Origin: Gordonia malaquae NBRC 108250
Lineage (GTDB): Bacteria; Actinomycetota; Actinomycetes; Mycobacteriales; Mycobacteriaceae
Assembly: GCF_000344135.1 (NCBI RefSeq)
Contig: NZ_BAOP01000029.1
Location: forward strand, 1 to 64,000
DNA length: 64,000 bases
Direction: 5' to 3'
Part shown: positions 7,963 to 16,881 of the stretch, one piece after another
How positions within the stretch are numbered: the stretch's first letter is position 1
How the letters are laid out: every line of letters begins with the position of its first letter
Made by a program: the position numbers and the translations under genes
The notes under the pieces: model-generated
What the model was told of the DNA's origin: nothing
What the model saw: the letters and a program-made list of their open reading frames with translations, nothing else
Databases searched by the model: none

Positions 7963-9699
7963 ATGGAAGCAGTGCTGATAGTCGTTCTCTGCGTGCTTGC
8001 GATCGCGGCCGCGAACCAGCTCGCGCCGCGTCTGCGGCTGGCCGCTCCGCTGTTGCTTGTGCTGGCGGGGGTTGTCGTCAGTTACCTTCCGAACGTTCCT
8101 GAGATCGACGTCGACCCCGAGATCATCCTGATCGGCGTGCTGCCTCCGCTCCTGTACGCGGCCGCTGTCGCGATGCCGACGATGGAGTTCAAGCGGGACC
8201 TCCGAGCCATCAGTGGTCTTGCCGTGGTGCTGGTCGTGGTCAGCTCACTCGGGCTCGGGCTCGTGTTCATGTGGATCCTGCCCGACGCGGACTTCGCGAC
8301 CGGCGTCGCGCTCGGCGCCATCCTCAGCCCGACCGATGCCGTCGCGACGACGACGGTCAAACGTGTCGGTGCACCCAACCGGCTCATCACGGTGTTGTCG
8401 GGGGAGAGCCTGTTCAACGACGCCAGTGCTCTTGTGCTGCTGCGGGCGGCGATCGCCGCGATGGCGGCCAGTGTCTCGCTGTGGGGTGTCGCGGTGTCGT
8501 TCCTGTGGGCCGTGGTCGCGGCGGTCGGTGTCGGCGCGGCAGTCGGGTGGATCGTCGTTCGCGTTCGCGCGATGATCTCGAACACCGCTGTCGCGACCGC
8601 CGTCTCGTTCGTCACGCCGTACCTGGCATACGTTCCGGCCGAGCTCCTCGAAGGCTCGGGTCTTGTCGCTGCGGTGGCAGCCGGACTGGTGACCGGTCGT
8701 GTCGGCGTCCGACGGCTGACCGCCGCCCATCGCCTGTCCGACGTTCAGAACTGGCGGATGATCGAGCTGCTGCTTGAAGGCGGTGTGTTCCTGTTGATGG
8801 GGCTGGAGCTCAAAGCGCTGGTCTCCGAGGTGAGCGAATCGAACGAATCGGTGTGGCATGCGGCCTGGCCCGCGGCGCTCGCGTTTGTCCTCCTCATCGT
8901 GTTCCGGTTCATCGTCGTGATGCCGCTCGTCGCGTGGATCGAGCGTCGAGCGCAACGAGTGATCTCCCATGAGGACAAACTGGCCCGGATTCAGGAGACG
9001 TTGGCGGGTCCCGACTTGCCGGAGCGTTTCACCGAGCGGCGCACCGAGATGGTGCGCACCCGCATCGACCGCCGGCTCGCCGACATCGCCTACTACCGTG
9101 CGGAGTCGATCGGTGCTCGGGAGGGATTCGTCCTGGTGTGGGCGGGCATGCGGGGAGTCGTCACGCTTGCCGCCGCCCAGACGCTGCCGACCGACACGCC
9201 ATACCGAGCCATGCTCGTCCTCCTGGCGTTCTTCGTCGCAGTCGGATCGCTGGTGATTCAGGGGACCACGCTCGGGGCGTTCGTCCGGTGGATGAAGCTC
9301 CCCGATCACGGCGCTCAGGTGGAGTCGGAACGAAGGGAGCTCGGCCGGGAGATGGCGGCGTTGACGGCGCAAGTGATGTCCGACCCGAAGGTCGGCGGTG
9401 CCGATCCCGAGATCGCGCTGCGGATCAGGACGCTTCGTGAGCTGGAGGCAACGGCAAGCGATGCGGACCTCGGTGAAGACGCCGACACTGCGCCCGACGT
9501 CCTTGATCGCCGGATTGCCACAGCCGACCGAATGCGTGTGATCCGCCGCCACGTCATCGATGAACAACGACGGCATCTCCTTGACCTGAGCCAGCGTGCC
9601 GCCTACAGCTCCGAAGTCCTCACCGCTGTCCTCGACAAGCTCGACGCCGAAGAGATCAGCCTCGACGCGCAGACGCCGACTGTGGACGATCGTCCTTGA
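7963..9699 (+). CDS. Na+/H+ antiporter, CPA1 (NhaP/YjcE) family
   Basis: About 420 residues form 10-12 membrane helices with CPA1 hallmarks: the ion-binding stretch GAILSPTDAVATTTVKR and LSGESLFNDASALVL. A ~170-residue hydrophilic tail with a coiled-coil-like region follows (REMAALTAQVMSD onward). It exchanges cytoplasmic Na+ or K+ for protons. The start was set at ATG 7963 (MEAVLIVVLCVLAIA) because GGGAGG lies 8 nt upstream. A longer frame open to 7897 lacks a ribosome site. The gene is monocistronic and ends at a strong hairpin. Confidence 0.88.
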   Translation: MEAVLIVVLCVLAIAAANQLAPRLRLAAPLLLVLAGVVVSYLPNVPEIDVDPEIILIGVLPPLLYAAAVAMPTMEFKRDLRAISGLAVVLVVVSSLGLGLVFMWILPDADFATGVALGAILSPTDAVATTTVKRVGAPNRLITVLSGESLFNDASALVLLRAAIAAMAASVSLWGVAVSFLWAVVAAVGVGAAVGWIVVRVRAMISNTAVATAVSFVTPYLAYVPAELLEGSGLVAAVAAGLVTGRVGVRRLTAAHRLSDVQNWRMIELLLEGGVFLLMGLELKALVSEVSESNESVWHAAWPAALAFVLLIVFRFIVVMPLVAWIERRAQRVISHEDKLARIQETLAGPDLPERFTERRTEMVRTRIDRRLADIAYYRAESIGAREGFVLVWAGMRGVVTLAAAQTLPTDTPYRAMLVLLAFFVAVGSLVIQGTTLGAFVRWMKLPDHGAQVESERRELGREMAALTAQVMSDPKVGGADPEIALRIRTLRELEATASDADLGEDADTAPDVLDRRIATADRMRVIRRHVIDEQRRHLLDLSQRAAYSSEVLTAVLDKLDAEEISLDAQTPTVDDRP

Positions 9700-9724
9700 A
9701 CGAAAATTACAGAATGCCAGAAAT

Positions 9725-9764
9725 GTCACGCCCTGTCCGCGGACGAACGCGGACAGGGCGTGAC
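9725..9764. terminator. Bidirectional terminator
   Basis: A perfect 17-bp stem (GTCACGCCCTGTCCGCG and its complement) with a 6-nt loop lies between the convergent antiporter gene and the small membrane-protein gene. Confidence 0.85.
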
Positions 9765-9791
9765 TTCTGCGGCTAGGCGTGCGGACAGGCG

Positions 9792-10076
9792 TCAGGAGAC
9801 GAGGGCGGGAACCGCGCCGAAGACCCAGACGACGGTGGTGGCGAGGAGGAAGATCGACGCGCCCTGCCAGATCTGCCACCCGCTGTTCGCACGCCACGCG
9901 AGAAGAGTCCGACCCATGGCGGCGACGGCGCCGAGGCCGACGGCGACCGGGCCGGCGATGATGAACGCGGTGTGGACGCCTCCGCTCGTGTTGAGCGCTA
10001 TGACAAGCAACACGAAGCCGATCGCGTACGTCGCGCAGACGTGCAGGGCCGCGCTCTTGCGCTGGTCAGTGCTCAC
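9792..10076 (-). CDS. Small integral membrane protein (94 aa)
   Basis: The protein starts MSTDQRKSAALHVCATYAIG and has three hydrophobic segments (about residues 12-32, 38-58 and 68-92) separated by short basic or polar turns. No enzymatic motif is seen and the family is not recognised; similar short membrane proteins are frequent in actinobacteria. It is convergent with the antiporter gene and shares its terminator. Confidence 0.7.
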   Translation of the reverse strand: MSTDQRKSAALHVCATYAIGFVLLVIALNTSGGVHTAFIIAGPVAVGLGAVAAMGRTLLAWRANSGWQIWQGASIFLLATTVVWVFGAVPALVS

Positions 10077-10256
10077 CGGGGGTTCCGCCTTTCAAGGCTC
10101 TGGAGAATATGCGGCTTTCGCCTCCATCGTACCGAGGGACGTTCGGCCCACCGGTGTCGATGCATTTCGAGAGTGATTGGGACAGAATGAAAGTGAGGCG
10201 CAAGACGAGGACCGAACTGCGGTCCCCGAGCCGGTCCGTGAAGGAGTGCATGAGCG

Positions 10257-11123
10257 ATGAGCTTGATTCTGGTCGGTGTGGACGGATCCGAGGCGTCGAC
10301 GGACGCGGTGAAGTGGGCGGCCCGGACCGCACAGGCCGAGCACTTGCCGCTGAAGATCGTCGCGGCGTACACATCCACCACCAGTGACTACGCGCCTGGA
10401 CTCGTGATCCCGCAGGACGTGATCGACGCGATCCGCAGTGAAGCGACCAAGGCTGTCCAATCGGCCGCCGACACCGCCCGCGAGGAGGTTCCCGGCATCG
10501 AGCTGAGCGGATCGATCGTCGAAGGCGACGCGGCTCGCGTGATGCTCGAGCTCGGCGCGCAGGCACAGACCATCGTCCTCGGAACGCGAGGCCTCGGCAG
10601 CGTGAAGGGTCTGTTCCTCGGATCCGTCAGCACCAACGTCGCGGCGCATGCGAAGGGCCGAGTCGTCATCGTTCCCCACGGCGCCCTCGGCGGCGACGGA
10701 CCGGTTGTGGTCGGCGTCGACGACTCCGCCATCAGTGATCCCGCTGTCGCCGAGGCCTACCGTCAGGCCGATCTGCGGTCTCGTCCGCTCGTCGCCGTCC
10801 ACACATGGACGCCGCTCGACGCGGATGCGCTGCACGGGTTCGGACTCGACGAGACCGAGATCGATGAGATGTCGAAGCAGGCAGTCGAGGCAGTCGCAGA
10901 GCGGATGGCAGGCTACTCGCAGGACTACCCGGACGTCGACGTGCAGCGTGTCGTGATCCCTGAGGAGCCTGCGAAGGCGATTCTCGACGCAGCAGGCGAC
11001 TCGGCGTCGCTCATCGTGATGGGAAGCCGCGGGCGCGGCGGATTCACCGGACTGCTCCTCGGGTCACGTAGCCAGAAGGTTCTGCACCACGCCAAAGTGC
11101 CGGTGATGATCGTCCGTAAGTGA
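10257..11123 (+). CDS. Tandem-domain universal stress protein
   Basis: Two UspA domains are fused (residues 1-140 and 150-288). Each ends in the ATP-binding signature G-2x-G-9x-G(S/T): GTRGLGSVKGLFLGSVS and GSRGRGGFTGLLLGSRS. MSLILVGVDGSEAS opens domain 1 and VVVGVDDSAISDP domain 2. In mycobacteria such proteins are typically induced in hypoxia or stationary phase and bind ATP. An AAGGAG lies 10 nt upstream of ATG 10257. The stop overlaps the GTG of the MFS gene by 4 bp, so the two are translated together. Confidence 0.9.
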   Translation: MSLILVGVDGSEASTDAVKWAARTAQAEHLPLKIVAAYTSTTSDYAPGLVIPQDVIDAIRSEATKAVQSAADTAREEVPGIELSGSIVEGDAARVMLELGAQAQTIVLGTRGLGSVKGLFLGSVSTNVAAHAKGRVVIVPHGALGGDGPVVVGVDDSAISDPAVAEAYRQADLRSRPLVAVHTWTPLDADALHGFGLDETEIDEMSKQAVEAVAERMAGYSQDYPDVDVQRVVIPEEPAKAILDAAGDSASLIVMGSRGRGGFTGLLLGSRSQKVLHHAKVPVMIVRK

Positions 11124-12400
11124 CCTCTCGACCCCTCGACGCGCAAGGCGGCAGCGCAGGGTTGCCTCGTGGACTGTGGGTGTTGTTGGCGGCGAACGTC
11201 GTCATCGCACTCGGTTTTGGACTGATCGCTCCTGCGCTGCCGATCTTCGCAAGTGAGTTCGGCGTCGGGGTGACTGCCGCGACGGCAGTCGTCTCGGCGT
11301 TCGCGGTGATGAGGTTGGCGTTCGCGCCGACCACCGGGCGGCTGGTCACCAGACTCGGCGAACGCCGCATCTACCTGACCGGACTGCTGATCGTCGCGTT
11401 GTCGACCTTGGCATGCGCATTCGCGCAGGACTACTGGCAGCTCCTGGCCTTCCGCGCGGCCGGTGGCATCGGGTCCACGATGTTCTCCGTGTCCGCGATG
11501 GCCCTGCTCATCCGACTGGCGCCGCCGGAGATGCGCGGACGTTCGTCGGGATACTTCTCGGCGGGCTTCCTCATCGGCAGTCTCGCCGGGCCGCTGATCG
11601 GTGCCGCGCTCGTTGACTTCGGGCTGCGTCTGCCGTTCATCGTCTATGCGATCGCACTGCTCATCGCTGCGGTCGTGGTCGCGGCGAACATGCCCGCGGC
11701 ACCGCTTGCGGCCAGTTCGGCTGATACGGACAGCACCAAGGCTCCCGCCGCGGGATTCCTCGAGGCGCTTCGGTGGCCCGAGTACCGTGCGATCCTGGCG
11801 TCGAACTTCGCGCAGGGCTGGGCGTCGATGGGCGTGCGCATAGCGGTGGTCCCACTGTTCGTCGGTCAAGGTCTCGGAAGATCTGCAGGCTGGGCGGGCG
11901 TGGTGCTCGCGTGTTATGCGGCAGGCAACATCATCGCGATCCTGGTGTCCGGGCGCCTCTCCGACAAGTTCGGCCGACGGCCGGTGATGATCCCGGGATT
12001 GATGATCGCGGCGGCGTCGACCGCGGTACTCGGCTTCTCGCCGAACATCGGCACGCTCCTGGCGCTGACGGCGATCGGCGGGATCGGGTCGGGGCTGTTC
12101 GCGCCGACTCATCAGGCGGCACTCGGCGATCTCCTCGCCGACCGCCAGCGCGGGGGATCGGCGCTCGCCGCGTACGGGATGTCGTCCGACTTCGGTGCGG
12201 TGAGCGGGCCGTTGATCGCGGGTGTGATCGCGGACCGGTGGGGCTACGGACCCGCGTTTGTGGTCACCGGCGGAGTGGTCGCCATCGCGCTGCTGCTCTG
12301 GCTCGTCGCCGGAGATCCCGCACGCCGATCCTGCACTACGACCAGCTCGGAAGCCACATCTGTCGACCCCACTCCACATCCGAGATCGGAGCTCCAGTGA
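11120..12400 (+). CDS. MFS transporter (drug/metabolite exporter type)
   Basis: The 426-residue protein has about 12 membrane segments with motif A-like loops: GRLVTRLGERRIYLTG in the first half and GRLSDKFGRRPVMIPG in the second. The pattern fits DHA-type exporters; the substrate is unknown. The GTG start overlaps the stop of the universal stress gene (GTGA). The 3' end overlaps the convergent pmt gene by 65 bp, including the last ~20 codons, so there is no room for a terminator between them. Confidence 0.85.
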   Translation: MTSRPLDAQGGSAGLPRGLWVLLAANVVIALGFGLIAPALPIFASEFGVGVTAATAVVSAFAVMRLAFAPTTGRLVTRLGERRIYLTGLLIVALSTLACAFAQDYWQLLAFRAAGGIGSTMFSVSAMALLIRLAPPEMRGRSSGYFSAGFLIGSLAGPLIGAALVDFGLRLPFIVYAIALLIAAVVVAANMPAAPLAASSADTDSTKAPAAGFLEALRWPEYRAILASNFAQGWASMGVRIAVVPLFVGQGLGRSAGWAGVVLACYAAGNIIAILVSGRLSDKFGRRPVMIPGLMIAAASTAVLGFSPNIGTLLALTAIGGIGSGLFAPTHQAALGDLLADRQRGGSALAAYGMSSDFGAVSGPLIAGVIADRWGYGPAFVVTGGVVAIALLLWLVAGDPARRSCTTTSSEATSVDPTPHPRSELQ

Positions 12401-13913
12401 GGATCGGCCACAGCCAGACGAAGTTGGCGATCACCAGCGCCGCATAGAAGGCGACGACGAGCACCGAGATCGTCTGGCGGTCCGATCGTCGTCGTTGTGC
12501 TCCGGCCGACAGGATGTCGCCGCAGACCAGCGCCAGGCCCATCACGAGGAACGGCGCCATCGGGGTGGCGTAGAAGAAGTACATCTGACGGTCGAGCTGG
12601 GTGAACCACGGCAGGATCGCGGCGCCGTACGCGACCAGGACTGCGGCGTATCGCCAGTCGCGACGCGATGCGATGCGCCACAGCGCCCATGCGATCATCG
12701 GGAACGCCAGCCACCACAGTGCCGGAGTGCCGATCAACATCTGACCGCGGACACAGTCCGAACCGCCGCACTGGTCGGGGCCGTAGTCGATGGCGTACAG
12801 CATCGGACGGAGACTCATCGGCCACGTCCACGGCTTCGACTCCCACGGGTGATGATTGCCCGCGGAGTTCGTGAGACCCGAATGGAACTCCAGGATCCCC
12901 GACTCGTAGTACCAGAGCGACCGAAGAGCCGCGGGCACCCACGAGAAGGCTCCCCCGGTTCCGACTTCGGTGCCCACCACGTAGCGGTACACCGACGTCT
13001 CCGACGAGAACCACGCGGCGAACGTGCCGAGGTAGATCACCACGGGCATCACGGCCAGCGAGAACCCGGACGGGATCACATCGCGTCGAAGGACACCCAA
13101 CCACGGTCGTTGGACGTGGTACGCGCGGCGCGCGGCGACGTCGAAGGCGAGGGACAGCAGGGTGAAGAACACCACGAAGTAGAGGCCCGACCATTTGGTG
13201 CCGCACGCCAGACCGAGCATGACGCCCGCGGTGAACCGGTACCAACGGAAGCCCAGACGCGGCCCGAACGGCGAGTCGTCGATGCGTCCCTCGACGAACA
13301 CCTGGTGCAGGCGGGCGCGCATCTGATCGCGGTCGGAGATCAGTGCTGCGAACGCCAACACCACGAACAGCACCTGGAAGATGTCGAGCATGCCCATCCG
13401 CGACTGGACGAACAGCACGCCGTCGCAGATGGCGAACAGTGCGGCCAGTGCGCCCACCAGCGTCGACCGCGCCATCCGTCGCGCTGTCAGGTACACGGCG
13501 AGCACAATGATCACGCCCGACACCGCCGACATGAAACGCCAGCCCATCGGCCCGTACCCGAACAGGGCCTCGCCGAACGCGAGCATCCACTTGCCGACCG
13601 GCGGATGCACGACCAGCCCGTAGGCCGGATTGTCCTCGATCCAATTGCCGCCGGTCAGGAGCTGCCAGCCCTGCGGGACGTAGTGCTTCTCGTCGAAGAC
13701 GGGCGTGCCGTCGTCGGTCGGGTGAGTGAGGTCCCAGAACCTGGTGACCACCGCGAGCAACGTGACGACGATGCCGACGATGAGTCCCCGTCGGCGGTCG
13801 ACGGCGCCGAACACAGGGTCGGGGATCACCGGCCCGGGCCGGGAGCCGAGATCCTCGGTCTGCGGTCGCGGCGCGTACCGCACGCGGTCGTCAGTCGGGG
13901 CGTCAAGGGTCAC
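12336..13913 (-). CDS. pmt: Protein O-mannosyltransferase (GT39)
   Basis: This polytopic membrane enzyme transfers mannose from polyprenyl-phosphomannose to Ser/Thr of exported proteins. After a cytoplasmic Arg-rich start, the first extracytoplasmic loop holds the acidic catalytic motif FDEKHYVPQGW. About ten further membrane helices follow, with TKWSGLYF and GNHHPWESKPWTWP typical of actinobacterial Pmt (Rv1002c orthologues). The open frame extends to 14117, but GTG 13913 (VTLDAPTDDRVRY) fits the family length (525 aa) and leaves room for the TetR promoter. It is divergent from TetR and next to rsmI as in M. tuberculosis. Confidence 0.9.
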   Translation of the reverse strand: MTLDAPTDDRVRYAPRPQTEDLGSRPGPVIPDPVFGAVDRRRGLIVGIVVTLLAVVTRFWDLTHPTDDGTPVFDEKHYVPQGWQLLTGGNWIEDNPAYGLVVHPPVGKWMLAFGEALFGYGPMGWRFMSAVSGVIIVLAVYLTARRMARSTLVGALAALFAICDGVLFVQSRMGMLDIFQVLFVVLAFAALISDRDQMRARLHQVFVEGRIDDSPFGPRLGFRWYRFTAGVMLGLACGTKWSGLYFVVFFTLLSLAFDVAARRAYHVQRPWLGVLRRDVIPSGFSLAVMPVVIYLGTFAAWFSSETSVYRYVVGTEVGTGGAFSWVPAALRSLWYYESGILEFHSGLTNSAGNHHPWESKPWTWPMSLRPMLYAIDYGPDQCGGSDCVRGQMLIGTPALWWLAFPMIAWALWRIASRRDWRYAAVLVAYGAAILPWFTQLDRQMYFFYATPMAPFLVMGLALVCGDILSAGAQRRRSDRQTISVLVVAFYAALVIANFVWLWPILTGAPISDVEWGRQMWLPSWS

Positions 13914-14048
13914 CCGACCAACTGTAGTGCCACCCTCGCCACGGCGGCTCCACCGTCGACGGCGATTGCCCCATGATGTCGGAGGTGAGCGGACAATCAC
14001 GGGTCCTGTGCCAGAAACAAGGCGCGTTGTTGATATTTGCGGGGTGTG

Positions 14049-14062
14049 GTGACTACCGTCAC
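14049..14062. promoter_or_regulatory. Candidate TetR operator upstream of the TetR gene
   Basis: GTGAC-TACC-GTCAC is a perfect inverted repeat 48 bp upstream of the TetR start in the pmt-TetR intergenic region. Its position suits autoregulation; binding by this TetR is inferred. Confidence 0.4.
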
Positions 14063-14110
14063 GGTTGAGTCGATCGACCGATCGTCCTGGCGCGGAACGA
14101 GGTTCACCTG

Positions 14111-14734
14111 ATGGCACGGCTGTCCCTGGAGCAGCGACGGCAAGCGGCGATCACCGCGACACTGCGCGTGATCGGCACCGATGGTGTGGAGGCCGCGACG
14201 ACGCGTCGTATCGCAGCCGAAGCGAAGATGGGTCAATCGAGCATCTTCTACGCGTTTGCATCCCGAGACGAGTTGCTCGCGGCGGTGGTCGAGTACGGCA
14301 TCGCCGAGGAACTGGCGGCGATGGACGGATGGCTGCAGTTGCTTGCCGAGTTCCCGGCGAACGATGCGCCGATCGAAGACCTCATGCGGGGCGCCCTGCA
14401 GTCGTTCGCCGAGAATGCGATCAACGACTCCGCGCGACAGCACGCGCTGATCGGATTGGCGCTGTACGCCCGCCGGACCGAGGGCCTGGAGTACCTCGCG
14501 GAACGTCTGTACGACGGCTACTACGCCGTCGCGGAACGACTGCTCGACGAGGCCGCCCGCATCTCCGGCGTCCGATTCACCAAGTCGACCCACGAGCTCG
14601 CGCCGTCCGTCATCGCGATCACCGACGGGCTCACCCTGTGCTGGCTGGGCACCGCCTCGCGCGAGCAGGTGGACCGTGTCATCGAGACCGGCGTCTCCCT
14701 GTTCATCGGATTTGTCGACACCTCCGACGAGTGA
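14111..14734 (+). CDS. TetR-family transcriptional regulator
   Basis: The 207-residue protein has an N-terminal helix-turn-helix (TRRIAAEAKMGQSSIFYAFA, residues ~27-47) and a helical ligand-binding C-domain. The ligand is unknown. It is divergent from pmt with a 14-bp palindrome between them, so it probably controls itself and possibly pmt. rsmI follows 52 bp downstream on the same strand and may be co-transcribed. Confidence 0.85.
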   Translation: MARLSLEQRRQAAITATLRVIGTDGVEAATTRRIAAEAKMGQSSIFYAFASRDELLAAVVEYGIAEELAAMDGWLQLLAEFPANDAPIEDLMRGALQSFAENAINDSARQHALIGLALYARRTEGLEYLAERLYDGYYAVAERLLDEAARISGVRFTKSTHELAPSVIAITDGLTLCWLGTASREQVDRVIETGVSLFIGFVDTSDE

Positions 14735-14786
14735 CGGTCTGACCAGGTGAAGTGCCTGCGGGCCGAGTGGTCGTAGTCTGAGTGGC

Positions 14787-15626
14787 GTGACTGGGACCCT
14801 CATTCTGGCCGGAACTCCGATGGGACAGCCGGGCGACGCGTCGACCCGGCTCCGTGAGGCGTTGGCGACCGCGGATGTGGTCGCCGCGGAGGACACCCGT
14901 CGGACGAAATCCCTCGCGGCGTCGTTGAACGTCGAGATCACCGGCCGGATCGTCTCCTACTACGACCAGGTGGAGGCGGCGCGCGCCCCGAAACTGGTGG
15001 AAGCGGTCGCGTCCGGGGAGACGGTGCTTCTGGTGACCGATGCGGGGATGCCGTCGGTCAGCGATCCCGGATACCGCCTGGTCGTGGCCTGTGCGGATGC
15101 AGGGCTGCCGATCACCTGTCTGCCGGGGCCGTCGGCGGTCACCACGGCTCTCGCATTGTCGGCCATGCCGTCGGAGCGGTTCGCGTTCGACGGTTTTGCT
15201 CCGCGGAAGTCCGGCGCCAGGAACGACTGGTTGACCAGCCTGGTGCACGAGCAGCGGACCGTGGTGTTCTTCGAGTCTCCGCACCGTCTCGCTCAGACGC
15301 TCTCCGACGCCGCCGACGTACTGGGCGCGGATCGTCGTGCGGCCGTCTGTCGGGAGCTGACCAAGACGTATGAAGAGGTCAAGCGCGGCGGCCTCGGAGA
15401 CCTTGCCGCCTGGGCCGCGGACGGCGTGAAAGGCGAGATCACCGTCGTGATCGCGGGTGCGGCCAAGATCGACGAGAACGTCACCCTCGAATCGCTCGTC
15501 GCTGCAGCTCAGGCGCTCGCGGATTCAGGCGTCCGACTGAAGGACGCCTGCGCCCAGGTGATCGTCGGCACGCCTTTCTCCCGCCGCGACGTGTACGAAG
15601 CGGTGCTCGTGGCTCGCGACACCTGA
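14787..15626 (+). CDS. rsmI: 16S rRNA 2'-O-ribose C1402 methyltransferase
   Basis: RsmI methylates the 2'-hydroxyl of C1402 in the 16S rRNA decoding centre. Visible signatures of this tetrapyrrole-methylase-fold family are LILAGTPMGQPGDAS, EDTRRTKSL, TDAGMPSVSDPGY and GPSAVTTALALSAMP. The length (279 aa) is normal. Start is GTG at 14787. It is convergent with pabB across a hairpin, as in the M. tuberculosis Rv1003 region. Confidence 0.93.
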   Translation: MTGTLILAGTPMGQPGDASTRLREALATADVVAAEDTRRTKSLAASLNVEITGRIVSYYDQVEAARAPKLVEAVASGETVLLVTDAGMPSVSDPGYRLVVACADAGLPITCLPGPSAVTTALALSAMPSERFAFDGFAPRKSGARNDWLTSLVHEQRTVVFFESPHRLAQTLSDAADVLGADRRAAVCRELTKTYEEVKRGGLGDLAAWAADGVKGEITVVIAGAAKIDENVTLESLVAAAQALADSGVRLKDACAQVIVGTPFSRRDVYEAVLVARDT

Positions 15627-15647
15627 CGGAGCAAACGAGGTGTTCGA

Positions 15648-15683
15648 CGACAGACGAGGCATGCATGCGTGCCTCGTCTGTCG
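15648..15683. terminator. Bidirectional terminator between rsmI and pabB
   Basis: Perfect 14-bp arms (CGACAGACGAGGCA and its complement) with an 8-nt loop lie between the two convergent genes. Confidence 0.8.
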
Positions 15684-15720
15684 CTGAAGCCAGCGTTTGT
15701 GTCGGCCACACCCGCGGGTG

Positions 15721-16881
15721 TCACACGAGGCCTCGGCTGACGATCGACGCCGCTTTGTCGAGGCACTCCTGCCATTCGGCGTCGGGATCGGAGTCGATGG
15801 TTATGCCGCCGCCGACGCCGAGCGTCAGATCACCCGACGGCGACACGGCGACCGTGCGGATCGCGACCGACATGTCGAGGAGACCGCCGGGCCCGGCCAC
15901 GCCGACCGCGCCGCAGTAGACGCCGCGTTCGTGCGCCTCCCACTCCGCGAGTAGGTCCGCGGCCCGGATCTTCGGTGTACCCGTCACCGAGGCGGGAGGG
16001 AACGTCGCGTCGAGCAGGGCGGAATTGCCGACATCGGCGCGCAGCGTCGCCCGGACCGTCGACACGAGATGCCAGACGCCGGGGGCGGCCACGACGGTCA
16101 ACAGGTCCGGTACGTCCACCGATCCGATGTCGGCGACCCGCCCGAGGTCGTTGCGGACAAGGTCGACGATCATCACGTTCTCCGCGACATCCTTCGTCGA
16201 GGACAGCAGCGCCGACGGGTCCGCGCTCGCCGGTATCGTGCCCTTGATCGGCGACGACGTGACCACCCGGCCTCGCCGGTTCAGGAACGACTCGGGGCTG
16301 AAACTGGCGACCGATCCCCACGACCCGGTCAGCCACGCGGACTTCGCGGGCCCGGTGGCCGCGGCGACGTCACAGAAGAAATCGAGCGGCGAACCGTCCA
16401 ACCGGCCGGTGAACCGCGTGCACACACACGCTTGATACACCTCACCGGCCCTGATGGCGTTGAGACACTGCTCCACCGAGTGGACATGCGGCGCTTTCGC
16501 GGGCGGCGTCCACTCCGCGGCCCACTCGCGGACCGGGCCCGGAGCATCGAGGCAGTCGAGAACCCACTGGGGACAAGGGGAGCGGTCGACCGATTCCCAC
16601 GTCCACTCACCGCTGCGCAGACGGAGGACGCCGTCGGAGAATCCGCCGACTACTCGTCGGGGCTTACCGGGACGCGCGAAATCGTATGCGCCGAACCAGA
16701 ACCTGTCGGGCCGATCGGGGACGCCAACACCCTCGCGCAACGCGACCGACGGGGCGATCACCGCGTCGGCGTCGGCCCAATCGCCGACCAGCGCGGCAGG
16801 CGGCGGAAGGCCGTCGCGAACAGTCCGCGCGGTCAGCGTTCGGACGACGTCCAGTGCAGTCGCGCCGCCCGCAGCACTCAT
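15721..16881 (-). CDS. pabB: Aminodeoxychorismate synthase component I
   Basis: This chorismate-using enzyme makes 4-amino-4-deoxychorismate for folate. It carries the C-terminal chorismate-binding domain: [42 protein letters not shown] and [10 protein letters not shown]. At 386 residues the N-terminal lobe is short, as in other actinobacterial PabB proteins. No fused glutaminase or lyase domain is present, so partners must be encoded elsewhere. The ATG overlaps the upstream metG stop by 4 bp. Confidence 0.88.
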   Translation of the reverse strand: MSAAGGATALDVVRTLTARTVRDGLPPPAALVGDWADADAVIAPSVALREGVGVPDRPDRFWFGAYDFARPGKPRRVVGGFSDGVLRLRSGEWTWESVDRSPCPQWVLDCLDAPGPVREWAAEWTPPAKAPHVHSVEQCLNAIRAGEVYQACVCTRFTGRLDGSPLDFFCDVAAATGPAKSAWLTGSWGSVASFSPESFLNRRGRVVTSSPIKGTIPASADPSALLSSTKDVAENVMIVDLVRNDLGRVADIGSVDVPDLLTVVAAPGVWHLVSTVRATLRADVGNSALLDATFPPASVTGTPKIRAADLLAEWEAHERGVYCGAVGVAGPGGLLDMSVAIRTVAVSPSGDLTLGVGGGITIDSDPDAEWQECLDKAASIVSRGLV

